A stretch of DNA of 64,000 nt from Erysipelotrichaceae bacterium (GCA_017539025.1 JAFYHT010000071.1:372001-436000), one strand, 5' to 3'. Positions 16,890 to 25,150 are shown, counted from the first letter of the stretch. The notes: generated by a model not told the origin, from the sequence alone. Made by a program: numbers and translations.

Positions 16890-17729
16890 ATGAAAAATAA
16901 AAAGAAAAAGAAGAATTTCTATCCATTTACGAACGACATCGTATTCTGCTATGTGCTGACAAGTCATCCGGAACTTGCCAAGGAACTGTTGGAACTGATC
17001 CTGGGTTTTGAGATAGACCATGTGGATGTCGTCGACGAACAGAAGGTATTGAATTACACAGCTGACAACAAATCAGTCAGACTAGATGTGTATATGAAAA
17101 ATGACAGTGATGTCTTTGATGTGGAGATGCAATCCTTCGCCAGTAATGACCTGGAAAGAAGGATGAGGTACTACCAGGCCGCCAATGCCTGTGACGATCT
17201 GAAAAGAGGAGATGACTACAACAAACTGAAAAACTGTTATGTCATTTTCATCTGTACCTATGACCCTTTCAAGGAAGGTGAAGCAGTCTATCGTTTCCGT
17301 ATGTTGGAAGAAGAAGATAGGACAAAAGATTACGACGACGGTGCCCGAAATATCGTCATCAATGCCACCAGCGATGATGAAAGGATCTCGCCCGGATTAA
17401 GGAATCTTTTGTCATATATCCGCAATGGTGATCCGGTTGACAATCTGACAAACAGAATACAAAATGTAGTTGATGAGGCAAATCAGTCATCGACACAAAG
17501 GAGAACGATCATGACGATAGAAGAAAAAATGAATCTCATATCAAGACAAAGCAAGGAAGAAGGCTTACAAGAAGGAAATTATCTCACGATGTTTTCTACT
17601 GTAGATCATCTGATGTCTAAGGGAACATTCGATACGGAAGAAGATGCCTGCGAATTTCTTGGTTATGATTTCAATGAATACATGAACGCAAAGAAACAAC
17701 ACAAAGAAAAGGAAACGGAAACATGCTGA
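16890..17729 (+). CDS. Rpn-family (PD-(D/E)XK) recombination-promoting nuclease / putative transposase
   Basis: 279 residues with the PDDEXK_2 pattern: a Lys-rich start, FYPFTNDIVFCYVL, and active-site residues Asp66 (VRLDVYMK) and Glu79-x-Gln81 (FDVEMQS). Rpn proteins cut DNA and stimulate RecA-independent recombination. The start is set by GGAGGT 7 nt before the ATG at 16890. No terminal repeats or target duplications are visible, so it is not part of an intact transposon. The stop overlaps the start of mupG by 7 nt (17723-17729), implying translational coupling with an unrelated metabolic gene. Confidence 0.85.
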   Translation: MKNKKKKKNFYPFTNDIVFCYVLTSHPELAKELLELILGFEIDHVDVVDEQKVLNYTADNKSVRLDVYMKNDSDVFDVEMQSFASNDLERRMRYYQAANACDDLKRGDDYNKLKNCYVIFICTYDPFKEGEAVYRFRMLEEEDRTKDYDDGARNIVINATSDDERISPGLRNLLSYIRNGDPVDNLTNRIQNVVDEANQSSTQRRTIMTIEEKMNLISRQSKEEGLQEGNYLTMFSTVDHLMSKGTFDTEEDACEFLGYDFNEYMNAKKQHKEKETETC

Positions 17730-18892
17730 AACTGGGTATTTCGGTATATCCCGATATTCAATCGTTTGATGAGATCAGAAACTACATCGAGCTTGCGGGA
17801 AGATATGGGTTCACAAGAGTCTTTTCTTCCATGTGGTCGGTAGAGGGTACAAAAGAAGAAATACTGGATTATTTCAGACAGTTCATTCAGGTATCTCATG
17901 AGAACCATATGGAAGTTGATCTGGATGTCAATCCGGATCTTTTTGAAAAGCTTGGTGCTTCTTATGATGATGTCTCTGTATTTGCGAATCTGGGTGTTGA
18001 TATCTTGAGAATGGATATGGCATATGATATCGAGAAAAGCGTCATCCTGATCAACAATCCTTATGATATCCTGATCGAATTCAACGCATCAGTCGTTTCT
18101 GAAAAATATATCGATGCATTAAGAAAAGCCGGTGCAGGAGATAAAAGGATCCTTGCCTGCCATAACTTCTATCCGCAGCGCTATACCGGAATGAAGTGGA
18201 AGACTTATCTCGACAATAATGTCGCTTTGAAAAAAGATGGTGTTGAAGTAGCTGCATTCATCACTTCGCAAAACGAGAATACCTGTGGAGTATGGGATGC
18301 TGTGTGTGGCCTTCCGACAGTGGAAAGAATGAGAGATCTACCTCTTGATGTTCAGATCAGAACGATGATGGCGGCCGGCAATATCGATACTCTGCTGATC
18401 GGCAATGCCTGCGCAAGTGAAGAAGAAGTGAAGCAGGCACCGGAGATCTTAAAAGAGATCGAAGTAGATGAAAGAAATCCTGTCGTCGCAATGATGATGA
18501 AAATGGGTGCCGGTAAAGAGATGTTCTATCCGCAGAAGAAGATCAGAGTAAAACTGGACGAGAATATCAGTGATGTCGAGAAAGAGATCCTCCTGGGATT
18601 TTTCCCGCACAGTGATGTAGGAGATTCTTCCGAATGGATCTGGCGTTCCAGGATGCCGAGGTTCTTGAGGAAGCAGGTACCCGCAAGAAAGGATGATTGT
18701 GAATACTTTGAACCGGGAACCGTGCTGATGGTAAATGACAATTACAGTCATTATGCCGGTGAAGTTCAGATCGCTTTACTGCCTCTTGTGAATGATGGCA
18801 CCCGCAACAGGATCGGTGTGCTTTCAGATGAGGAAATGGAGATCCTGAAACTGGTAAAAGACAGGGAGGTCGTTGTATTTCTGAAGGAATAA
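17723..18892 (+). CDS. mupG: MupG/DUF871 family 6-phospho-N-acetylmuramidase
   Basis: 389 residues. The N-terminal TIM barrel (about 1-235) has LGISVYPDIQSFDEIRNYIELAGRYGFTRVF, recognised here by LGISVYP and GRYGFTRVFSS. The C-terminal cyclophilin-like domain (about 250-389) contains SRMPRFLRKQVPA and NDNYSHYAGEVQIAL. Family members split MurNAc-6P-GlcNAc in peptidoglycan recycling. No murQ, murP or nagZ gene is adjacent, unusual for the family. Its RBS is weak and lies within the nuclease gene. The family is certain; the exact reaction is inferred from characterised MupG. Confidence 0.87.
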   Translation: MLKLGISVYPDIQSFDEIRNYIELAGRYGFTRVFSSMWSVEGTKEEILDYFRQFIQVSHENHMEVDLDVNPDLFEKLGASYDDVSVFANLGVDILRMDMAYDIEKSVILINNPYDILIEFNASVVSEKYIDALRKAGAGDKRILACHNFYPQRYTGMKWKTYLDNNVALKKDGVEVAAFITSQNENTCGVWDAVCGLPTVERMRDLPLDVQIRTMMAAGNIDTLLIGNACASEEEVKQAPEILKEIEVDERNPVVAMMMKMGAGKEMFYPQKKIRVKLDENISDVEKEILLGFFPHSDVGDSSEWIWRSRMPRFLRKQVPARKDDCEYFEPGTVLMVNDNYSHYAGEVQIALLPLVNDGTRNRIGVLSDEEMEILKLVKDREVVVFLKE

Positions 18893-18917
18893 AATGAAGT
18901 TTGATACTTCATTTTTT
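18893..18917 (+). terminator. Terminator after mupG
   Basis: AATGAAGT pairs with ACTTCATT across the loop TTGAT, followed by TTTTTG; it starts immediately after the mupG stop codon. Confidence 0.8.
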
Positions 18918-18931
18918 GTTGAAAATATCAG

Positions 18932-18990
18932 AAGGGTACCGGAAATTCAGATGGTCATATGAACGTTTGACCATACCGGTACCCTTTTAT
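18932..18990. other. Long two-armed hairpin
   Basis: An outer 11-bp stem, AAGGGTACCGG (18932-18942) with CCGGTACCCTT (18976-18986), encloses an inner 7-bp stem ATGGTCA/TGACCAT. The right side is followed by TTATTTTATATT. It may be a second terminator, although mupG already has one, or a structured repeat remnant. The remaining AT-rich stretch to 19184 contains the CRP/FNR-like site and promoter listed next. Confidence 0.6.
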
Positions 18991-19098
18991 TTTATATTAT
19001 GTTTTTTCTGAAAAAATTCACAGAAAAAATAAAGTAGTGAAAAAAGTACACCACAAATAAATCCGTTTTGAGATAGTTATTTGGAAGTACTATTTTTT

Positions 19099-19140
19099 TG
19101 TGATGATTTTCACAAAAAGGCTTTAGAAACCCGATATAAT
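19099..19140 (+). promoter_or_regulatory. CRP/FNR-type operator and -10 box
   Basis: TGTGATGATTTTCACA (19099-19114) matches TGTGA-N6-TCACA exactly and is extended by T/A to TTTTTGTG...CACAAAAA. A perfect TATAAT lies at 19135-19140 without a good -35. The site centre is about 40 bp before the predicted transcription start, the class II activator position. This suggests activation by a CRP/FNR-family protein; the protein itself is not in the window. Confidence 0.6.
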
Positions 19141-19184
19141 TAATATGTAGATACGCATTAATCATCTATAGAAACGGAGGCAGT

Positions 19185-19442
19185 ATGGACGTAGTAGGTA
19201 TGTCTATTCGAAGCAGAGCCACCGGCAGTCCGGGCGTCATTACAGGGATCGCCAAGAATAAACTGTCAGTGAGCTTTCGCTATGCCGGCAGTGTTGATCT
19301 GCCCCTGGCGAGGTATGATCAGCTGCTGGAAGTAACATCGGAAGTAAGAGAGGGGATCGAAGAATTCAAAGCTTCTCTGAAAAAACCTCGCAAGACAAAG
19401 GTAACAGAAGAATTAAAGGAAGAAGAAGCGTATGGAATTTAA
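19185..19442 (+). CDS. Small protein with predicted SH3-like barrel, unknown function
   Basis: 85 residues. The first 50 have the pattern of a small SH3/CarD/Tudor-like barrel: VVGMSIRSRATGSPGVITGIAKNKLSVSF, then DLPLARYDQLLEV. The tail is helical and Lys/Glu-rich. GGAGG precedes the ATG by 8 nt. It overlaps the aldo/keto reductase start by 11 nt, so it is the first gene of that operon. No family was recognised; nucleic-acid or protein binding is a guess from the fold pattern. Confidence 0.7.
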   Translation: MDVVGMSIRSRATGSPGVITGIAKNKLSVSFRYAGSVDLPLARYDQLLEVTSEVREGIEEFKASLKKPRKTKVTEELKEEEAYGI

Positions 19443-20568
19443 GCCTGAGAAGAAACTGGGATTCGGTCTGATGCGTCTGCCTCAGAACGATCCGGGTGAT
19501 CCGGGCAATATCGACTTCGAAGAATTGAAAAAGATGGTAGACCTCTTCATAGAAAGGGGTTTTACTTACTTCGATACCGCCTGGATGTACAATGCATTCA
19601 AGAGTGAAGATGCAGTCAAGGAAGTGTTGACTAGCCGCCATCCGCGCGAAACTTATACGCTGGCAACAAAGCTTCATTCTGCTTTTATTGAGACGGAAGA
19701 AGACAGAGACAAGGTATTCAATGCCCAGTTACAGAAGACCGGTGCCGGATACTTTGATTATTATCTTTTACATGGCATTGAGGGATCAATGCTGGAGAAG
19801 TATGAAAGACTCAATTGTTTTGACTGGCTGCTGAACAAGAAGAAGGAAGGTCTGGTGAGACATTGCGGCTTCTCGTTCCACGACACACCGGAGATCCTCG
19901 ATAAGATACTGACTGATCATCCGGAGATGGAATTCGTTCAGCTGCAGATCAATTATCTCGACTGGGAGAGTGAATGGATCCAGTCAAGGAAGTGTTATGA
20001 GACTGCCGTGAAACATGGCAAGCCGGTCGTTGTCATGGAGCCGGTCAAGGGCGGTACTCTGGCCAAGGTTCCACAAGAAGTGATCGATCTGTTCAAAGCC
20101 CATGAACCTGAATTATCAGTCCCTAGCTGGGCGATCCGCTTCGTTGCTTCTTTGGAAAATGTCATGGTCGTATTGTCGGGTATGTCCAATCTGAAACAGC
20201 TGGACGACAATACATCGTACATGAAAGACTTTAAGCCGTTGACTGAGGAAGAGATCAGACTGTGCCATCAGGCAGCTCAGATCATCAATTCGCAGATCGC
20301 CATCCCATGTACCGCATGTCACTATTGCACGGAAGGCTGTTCGATGAATATCTGTATCCCGGAGTATTTCTCACTGTATAATGAAGACATGAGAGAAGAC
20401 CTGGAGGAGAAAGGATGGACCATCAACTTCTCCAATTACGATAACCTGAATGACAGGCATGGAAAAGCTTCCGACTGTATCGGGTGCGGTCAATGTGAAA
20501 GCGTCTGTCCGCAGCACCTTCAGATCATCGATCTGTTGAAGGATGTCAGCAAACACTTCGAACACTGA
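19432..20568 (+). CDS. Aldo/keto reductase with C-terminal 4Fe-4S ferredoxin domain
   Basis: 378 residues. The N-terminal aldo/keto reductase barrel has the tetrad residues in FDTAWMYN (Asp, Tyr), LATKLH (Lys) and YYLLHGI (His). The C-terminus carries cysteine clusters CTACHYCTEGCSMNIC and CIGCGQCESVCP, suited to two 4Fe-4S clusters. This architecture occurs in anaerobes and probably links NAD(P)H or ferredoxin electrons to an unknown carbonyl substrate. Downstream of a CRP/FNR-like site and overlapping both neighbours, so one operon with the small protein and the acetyltransferase. Confidence 0.9.
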   Translation: MEFKPEKKLGFGLMRLPQNDPGDPGNIDFEELKKMVDLFIERGFTYFDTAWMYNAFKSEDAVKEVLTSRHPRETYTLATKLHSAFIETEEDRDKVFNAQLQKTGAGYFDYYLLHGIEGSMLEKYERLNCFDWLLNKKKEGLVRHCGFSFHDTPEILDKILTDHPEMEFVQLQINYLDWESEWIQSRKCYETAVKHGKPVVVMEPVKGGTLAKVPQEVIDLFKAHEPELSVPSWAIRFVASLENVMVVLSGMSNLKQLDDNTSYMKDFKPLTEEEIRLCHQAAQIINSQIAIPCTACHYCTEGCSMNICIPEYFSLYNEDMREDLEEKGWTINFSNYDNLNDRHGKASDCIGCGQCESVCPQHLQIIDLLKDVSKHFEH

Positions 20569-21098
20569 TGTTGAAGACTGAAAGAGTCGTTAAAAAACAT
20601 AGAGATATCAGAAAGATCAGAAAGATGTACAACGGATCCTTTCCGGATAATGAAAGGATCCCTTTTGATATCCTGATGTTTACCTTGTCGGATGAAAGAG
20701 TCATGGAAGCGGTCTATGATGACGACATGCTGATCGGGATGTATTATCTTTTCCTCAATGGCGATCTGATCTATCTGAGCTATATCTGCGTGGAAGAAAA
20801 GGAAAGAGGAAAGGGATACGGTTCGGCGATACTCAACCACATCAGTGAAAACAGGAATGGCAAACGCATCGTCCTGGATATCGAGGAAGTAAAGGACGAC
20901 GAACAATATGATGAGACAAGGAAGAGGAAAGACTTCTATCTTCATAACGGATATGAAGAGACCGGTGTCTTCTACCATATCTATGGTGTCGATTATGAAC
21001 TCTTATCCTATGGCGGAAAAGTTTCAAAAGATGAGTGGCATTCTCTGATATTGAAGCACTGGGGAGAAAGAGCCAATACCGCGATCTATCGTTTCTGA
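20568..21098 (+). CDS. GNAT-family acetyltransferase
   Basis: 176 residues of the N-acetyltransferase fold, with the acetyl-CoA-binding motif VEEKERGKGYGSAIL and the downstream DFYLHNGYEETGVFY. Start overlaps the aldo/keto reductase stop by one base (TGATG), showing coupling. Substrate unknown. Confidence 0.82.
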   Translation: MLKTERVVKKHRDIRKIRKMYNGSFPDNERIPFDILMFTLSDERVMEAVYDDDMLIGMYYLFLNGDLIYLSYICVEEKERGKGYGSAILNHISENRNGKRIVLDIEEVKDDEQYDETRKRKDFYLHNGYEETGVFYHIYGVDYELLSYGGKVSKDEWHSLILKHWGERANTAIYRF

Positions 21099-21164
21099 TT
21101 GTGTCAGATCTGTGTGAAAATATATTATCTGATGATAGAAATGATCCTGTGATATAAAAACAGA

Positions 21165-21170
21165 TACAAT
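21165..21170 (+). promoter_or_regulatory. -10 box placed for a leaderless GTG start
   Basis: TACAAT ends 7 nt before the GTG at 21178, and no Shine-Dalgarno sequence is present. The -35 region is poor. Confidence 0.4.
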
Positions 21171-21177
21171 TATATCT

Positions 21178-22245
21178 GTGAAGAAAACCTTATTCGGAAT
21201 ACTGTTACTGATCATCGATGGGGCAGCGATGTTTCTGTTCAAGCGCTTCCCTTCTTTTTTCTTTCCTTCCTACAGGAATTTTTCAAAAGGCTGGATCGCC
21301 TTTCTTTCTTCTTTCAGTAAAGGTCTTCCGTTTGCCTTCTGGGATATCGCAATGGTGATAGCGATTATTTCGTTGGTGATCACGTTCGTCATATCGATCA
21401 GGAAACATTTCATATTGAAGTGGTTGACGACAGTATTTCTGATCGCATCTGTACTGGTAACGATCGTGATCTGCGGATGGATGTTGAATCACTATGCACC
21501 GGAATTAAGCGAAGAGCTTGATCTGGAAGTAAAGCAGTACAGCGTTGATGAACTATATGAAAGCTGTGAACATTATCTGTTGAAAGCTGCGGAATATTCT
21601 TCTCTGATCGAAAGAGATGATGAGGGCCATGCGATCGCAGGCGATTTCTACCAGATCGCGAAGATCGCAGGATCTTCCTATGAGAAACTTTCCGATACAT
21701 ATCCCGTTTTCAAAGGAAGCAATGTCAGAGTCAAGAGATTGACTGTCGTCGGAGAATATCTGATGTATAACGGCATTGTCGGGATCTTCATGCCGATAAG
21801 CGGAGAGGCAGGTGTTCCTTACAGCGTACCTACAGTTCCTTTGCCTTTTACGATGGCACATGAAGCCGGACATCGGCTGGGTCTTGCGGGAGAAGAGGAG
21901 GCCAACTTTGCGGCCTTCCTGGCCTGTATCTGTAACGATGATATCCGTTTTATATACAGCGGATACTACAACGCATTTTCTTATACGTTTTCTTCTTTAT
22001 ATAAGATCGATCAGGAAAAGGCATTGGAACTCTATCACAAGTATGATGAAGATATCAATGTAACTCTTGTGAAACTGGACAGGCAGGACACTTCAAATGT
22101 ATATAAGAAATATGAATCCCCACTAAAGGAAGTGTCAGACCAGATCAATGACACCTATCTGAAAACATTTGATGAGAAGGAAGGGATCCAATCCTATGGG
22201 ATGGTATCTGATTACCTGATCGCCTGGTATCTGTCTGGAAGATAA
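21178..22245 (+). CDS. DUF3810-like membrane zinc metallopeptidase homologue
   Basis: 355 residues. Three N-terminal transmembrane helices (about 5-20, 55-74, 82-102), then a soluble domain with the zinc-protease motif HEAGH (His228, Glu229, His232) and a nearby EEEANF that may give the third ligand. This matches the DUF3810 family of membrane proteins. Start is GTG with no RBS, a leaderless candidate. Monocistronic or followed by the next gene after 33 nt. Substrate unknown. Confidence 0.8.
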   Translation: MKKTLFGILLLIIDGAAMFLFKRFPSFFFPSYRNFSKGWIAFLSSFSKGLPFAFWDIAMVIAIISLVITFVISIRKHFILKWLTTVFLIASVLVTIVICGWMLNHYAPELSEELDLEVKQYSVDELYESCEHYLLKAAEYSSLIERDDEGHAIAGDFYQIAKIAGSSYEKLSDTYPVFKGSNVRVKRLTVVGEYLMYNGIVGIFMPISGEAGVPYSVPTVPLPFTMAHEAGHRLGLAGEEEANFAAFLACICNDDIRFIYSGYYNAFSYTFSSLYKIDQEKALELYHKYDEDINVTLVKLDRQDTSNVYKKYESPLKEVSDQINDTYLKTFDEKEGIQSYGMVSDYLIAWYLSGR

Positions 22246-22278
22246 ATATGGGATAATAGAAATGAGGAGGATATCACT

Positions 22279-22785
22279 ATGAAATTCACATCCGCTTCTG
22301 CGAATAAACTGATCAGGACTCTGGAGGATAAGAAGAGTTATCTCCTGGGTCAGGAATCCAATAATTCCACTTATGTGCTGGCTGACGGGGAAAAGATCGA
22401 GATCCCCGAATATGATTTCAATGAGACCAATCGCCAGATCGATGAGATCGATCTCAAGATCAGGACTTTGAAACATGCGCTGAATGTTTTCAATACGACA
22501 ACGGTATTGCCGATCGGGATCACGATCGATCAGGCGCTGGTAGAAATGGCTCAACTCAACAACAAGCTGCCAAGGCTCGATTCTTTGAGAAGAGCCAAGA
22601 ATAAGACAAGACTCTCCGGTGGCATGGCTGCGAGAAGAGATGTTGCGGAATATCAGTATCTCAACTACAAGACGGACGATGTCGAAAAGGTCTATGAAGA
22701 AAATCTCAGCCGTGTCCAGCAGATACAGCTGGCTTTGGACAGAGTCAATCAGACACAGGAGTTTGAAGTCGATATCACAGAATAA
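22279..22785 (+). CDS. Conserved coiled-coil protein, unknown function (DIP1984-like)
   Basis: 168 residues, mostly helical with heptad-like spacing. Conserved stretches FNTTTVLPIGITIDQALVEM and YLNYKTDDVEKVYEENL resemble small Bacillota proteins distantly like the DIP1984/septicolysin group; this resemblance is from memory and weak. No membrane segment or catalytic motif. RBS GAGGAGG. Probably forms oligomers. Confidence 0.6.
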   Translation: MKFTSASANKLIRTLEDKKSYLLGQESNNSTYVLADGEKIEIPEYDFNETNRQIDEIDLKIRTLKHALNVFNTTTVLPIGITIDQALVEMAQLNNKLPRLDSLRRAKNKTRLSGGMAARRDVAEYQYLNYKTDDVEKVYEENLSRVQQIQLALDRVNQTQEFEVDITE

Positions 22786-22941
22786 TAATTTTTCCTTCGG
22801 CACCGCTTTTTAAAAACTCGTAAGAAAGTAAGAGTTTAATGTTTTGGTTCTTTCGTTATTTTCTTATCAGTTTATGTTTCTGTCAGAAGTTTCTGTTACA
22901 GCACACTCAAGATCTTGCGGCAGGCCGTAAAAGCTTTCAAT

Positions 22942-22975
22942 GGGATAAAGGAAGCATCGGGTCATAATTTATCCC
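22942..22975 (+). other. Hairpin in the DUF4230 gene leader
   Basis: GGGATAAA (22942-22949) pairs with TTTATCCC (22968-22975); an alternative pairing AAAGG with CCTTT, closer to the RBS (TGGAGG), is possible. The 211-nt stretch before the gene also holds CGG-CAGG-CCG (22918-22927). It matches no riboswitch class I recognise. Confidence 0.4.
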
Positions 22976-22996
22976 GCCTTTGTATGGAGGTCTGAA

Positions 22997-23785
22997 ATGG
23001 AAGAAAAGAAAGAAGTAAAAGAGATCAACGAAGAAGAACTTCTCAAGAAGGTTGAAAAGGCAGCACAGAAGGGTGCCAGGAAGGCAAACTTCAAACAGAT
23101 ACTGATCTCGGCATTGCCTACTCTGATCGCGATCGGCTTACTGGCATATATCGTCATTCCGAAAGTGGAGATGTTGAACTCCAAGTTCAACACCGTTTTT
23201 CATATCGATGACTCGATCGTTGGCCGCGATCAGACGATCGACAATGATGGGGTCTTCGGTTATACGGCTGCCGATTTTGAGGAAGCGATACTGGGTGATT
23301 CAACAAAGCTGAAAAAGCTTGAAGTATACAAGCAGGAAGTTTCCGATGTCGCGCAGATCATCGATACCGGTTTACTCAACTGGGGTGTTTTCACCAAGAA
23401 CCAGCTGATCACCTACAATGGGACGGCAGTCTATACGGTCGATCTTTCCACGATCAGAAAAGGAGATATCGTCGTCGATGATGAAAACAAAGTCATTACT
23501 TTGAGGATCCCGCATGCGGTCCAGGAAGAGATCAATATCCCGGAAGACCAGATCCAGTTTGGCGATACCACCAAGGGTTTACTGGCATTCGGTGATATCA
23601 AGATGACGATGGAACAGGCGGCTGATGTTCAAAGGGAAGCCAGAACAAGGATGCAGCAGAAGCTGGATGATGAGAAGGTACTGGAAACGGCAGATCGTTT
23701 CGCTAAGCTCTCTGTCTGGGAGATCTATTCTCCGCTGATCAAGGCGGTTGCGAAAAACTATTCCCTCGAAGTTCAGTTCAGATAA
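22997..23785 (+). CDS. DUF4230 family membrane-anchored protein
   Basis: 262 residues: an acidic/basic cytoplasmic N-terminus (about 1-35), one transmembrane helix (about 36-54, ILISALPTLIAIGLLAYIV region) and an extracytoplasmic domain with the family pattern ELLNWGVFTKNQL-like GLLNWGVFTKNQLITYNGT and VITLRIPHAVQEEI. Function of DUF4230 is unknown. Preceded by a structured leader and followed by convergent genes. Confidence 0.83.
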   Translation: MEEKKEVKEINEEELLKKVEKAAQKGARKANFKQILISALPTLIAIGLLAYIVIPKVEMLNSKFNTVFHIDDSIVGRDQTIDNDGVFGYTAADFEEAILGDSTKLKKLEVYKQEVSDVAQIIDTGLLNWGVFTKNQLITYNGTAVYTVDLSTIRKGDIVVDDENKVITLRIPHAVQEEINIPEDQIQFGDTTKGLLAFGDIKMTMEQAADVQREARTRMQQKLDDEKVLETADRFAKLSVWEIYSPLIKAVAKNYSLEVQFR

Positions 23786-23812
23786 AAAAAGTCCATCCTG
23801 ACAGGATGAACG
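23784..23812 (-). terminator. Terminator of the TetR/flavin reductase unit
   Basis: Read on the minus strand, GTTCATCCT-GTC-AGGATGGAC is followed by TTTTTTT. It touches the last bases of the DUF4230 gene on the other strand. Confidence 0.8.
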
Positions 23813-23853
23813 TTCATGATCATATAGGTTTTGGCGGACAATGCCAAGGCCTT

Positions 23854-24396
23854 TTATTTTCTTTTGTCTGAAACTTCCAGGATCTCACCGATGAACAGAT
23901 AATGGGGCTGCCATTGCCCATTCTCATCAACGGGATAGGCTTTGGGGTTGTTTCTGTAATAGTCCTGAATGTCTTTCGCAATATCGTCTTTTGAAAGCTG
24001 ATGGCCATATACTTTTCGACAAAGGAAAGTGAGTTCAGCTTCTTCATAGGTGATACTGTCACCAAACGGGATCGCGGTAAGACCCGCATTCCCGCTTTTC
24101 TTTTCGTTTCGTCCGGAATGGGAACCCATATAGCTTAAAGCTTCCTTGTATTCCTGCGGGAAGAAAGAGACTGTAAAAGAATCATACTCTTTCAGGAAGT
24201 CACAGGTGTAGCGGGAAGGATGAAGATAGACTGTGATGATCGATCCGCTCTTGGTTGGCTTTGTCCACAGAGTTCCCATCGATCCCCAGCTGATCGTACA
24301 GGAATTGAAGTGTTGCGTATTTCCTGCTGTCACAAGAGCCCATTGCTTGCTGAAGAGTTCAAATATTTTATAGTCGTTATTTACGTAATCGCTCAT
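23854..24396 (-). CDS. Flavin reductase family protein
   Basis: 180 residues of the FMN-binding split-barrel flavin reductase fold: WALVTAGNTQHFNSCTISWGSMGTLW region (seen as NSCTISWGSMG), the strand ITVYLHPSRYT, FTVSFFPQEYKEAL, and the C-terminal HYLFIGEILEV. Binds FMN and reduces flavin or small electrophiles with NAD(P)H. Start overlaps the TetR gene stop by 4 nt (ATGA), so the regulator and reductase share one mRNA. Confidence 0.88.
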   Translation of the reverse strand: MSDYVNNDYKIFELFSKQWALVTAGNTQHFNSCTISWGSMGTLWTKPTKSGSIITVYLHPSRYTCDFLKEYDSFTVSFFPQEYKEALSYMGSHSGRNEKKSGNAGLTAIPFGDSITYEEAELTFLCRKVYGHQLSKDDIAKDIQDYYRNNPKAYPVDENGQWQPHYLFIGEILEVSDKRK

Positions 24397-25025
24397 TTCG
24401 TTTCTCCTGACAGGAACTTTCTTTTGTATTTCGTTGTAACATAATTCATCAGATAGTTTTTCAATAAGTGATTGGTATGATCGAGAAGATCATAGGATCC
24501 TTCAGAGACACACCAGTCCAGGATCGATCCTTTTTCTATGACAGAGAGATCGCTGTTGAGTTCTTGTGCAGTGATATCGGATCTCAGATATCCCTTACGT
24601 AACGCTTCTTCGATCAGCTTTTCATTGATCGAAACGATCGGCACATCTTCTTTGGATACATTCCTGCTGTTGTAGGAAAAGATGGCTCTGTTGCTTGGAA
24701 CGTAGTAATTGACGATAAAGTCGTATCCTTTTTCCAGAAGGAAGCTGTTATACAGACGATATGATTGAAGTAATGATCGGATGATATCTTCATCATTGAT
24801 CGTTTCAAATGATTCTCTTCTTTTTTCAAATGCATCGATCAGGTAATGCGAAAGCACATTCTCCTTACTGGAGAAGTGATGATAGAAACTTCCTACCGAT
24901 ACCTTTGCCATCTTGCAGATATTGTTGACAGTTACTGCTTCAATGCCTTTTGTTTTCAGAAGTTCATCAGCTGCATTCAGGATGTTTTCTTTGACTTTCT
25001 TTGTATGTTCATCTCGTTTGGACAT
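24393..25025 (-). CDS. TetR/AcrR family transcriptional regulator
   Basis: 210 residues. N-terminal TetR HTH at about 8-55 with the signature VNNICKMAKVSVGSFYHHF; the C-terminal ligand domain is unassigned. Start at 25025 is chosen because GAAGGTG lies 6-7 nt upstream; an ATG six codons further out would cover that RBS. Divergent from an AEC transporter across a region with two copies of a near-perfect palindrome, probably its operators. It likely represses itself, the flavin reductase and the transporter. Confidence 0.9.
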   Translation of the reverse strand: MSKRDEHTKKVKENILNAADELLKTKGIEAVTVNNICKMAKVSVGSFYHHFSSKENVLSHYLIDAFEKRRESFETINDEDIIRSLLQSYRLYNSFLLEKGYDFIVNYYVPSNRAIFSYNSRNVSKEDVPIVSINEKLIEEALRKGYLRSDITAQELNSDLSVIEKGSILDWCVSEGSYDLLDHTNHLLKNYLMNYVTTKYKRKFLSGETK

Positions 25026-25048
25026 AGAAACACCTTCTTTCATTTCAA

Positions 25049-25077
25049 CTTTAACTGTTGTCAGATCACTTTGTCAA
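25049..25077 (-). promoter_or_regulatory. Promoter of the tetR-flavin reductase operon
   Basis: On the minus strand TTGACA (25072-25077) and TTAAAG (25049-25054) are spaced by 17 bp. Confidence 0.65.
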
Positions 25078-25095
25078 TGAAAATCGAATAAATTC

Positions 25096-25109
25096 TAGAA
25101 CGCATTCTA
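25096..25109. promoter_or_regulatory. TetR operator copy 1
   Basis: TAGAACGCATTCTA, the core also present in copy 2. It lies between the two divergent promoters, just upstream of both -35 boxes. Confidence 0.7.
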
Positions 25110-25115
25110 TTTTCA

Positions 25116-25144
25116 TTGACTTATTCGTGTAATTATGATTAAAT
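25116..25144 (+). promoter_or_regulatory. Promoter of the AEC transporter gene
   Basis: TTGACT (25116-25121), 17 bp, TTAAAT (25139-25144). Operator copy 2 starts 7 bp after the -10, covering the transcription start, so a bound repressor would block initiation. Confidence 0.65.
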
Positions 25145-25150
25145 ATGAAT

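Noticed and set aside
16890..18990. Rpn-type gene plus nearby hairpins as an intact transposon
   Set aside because: No inverted terminal repeats or target duplications bracket the gene; Rpn proteins are commonly free-standing.
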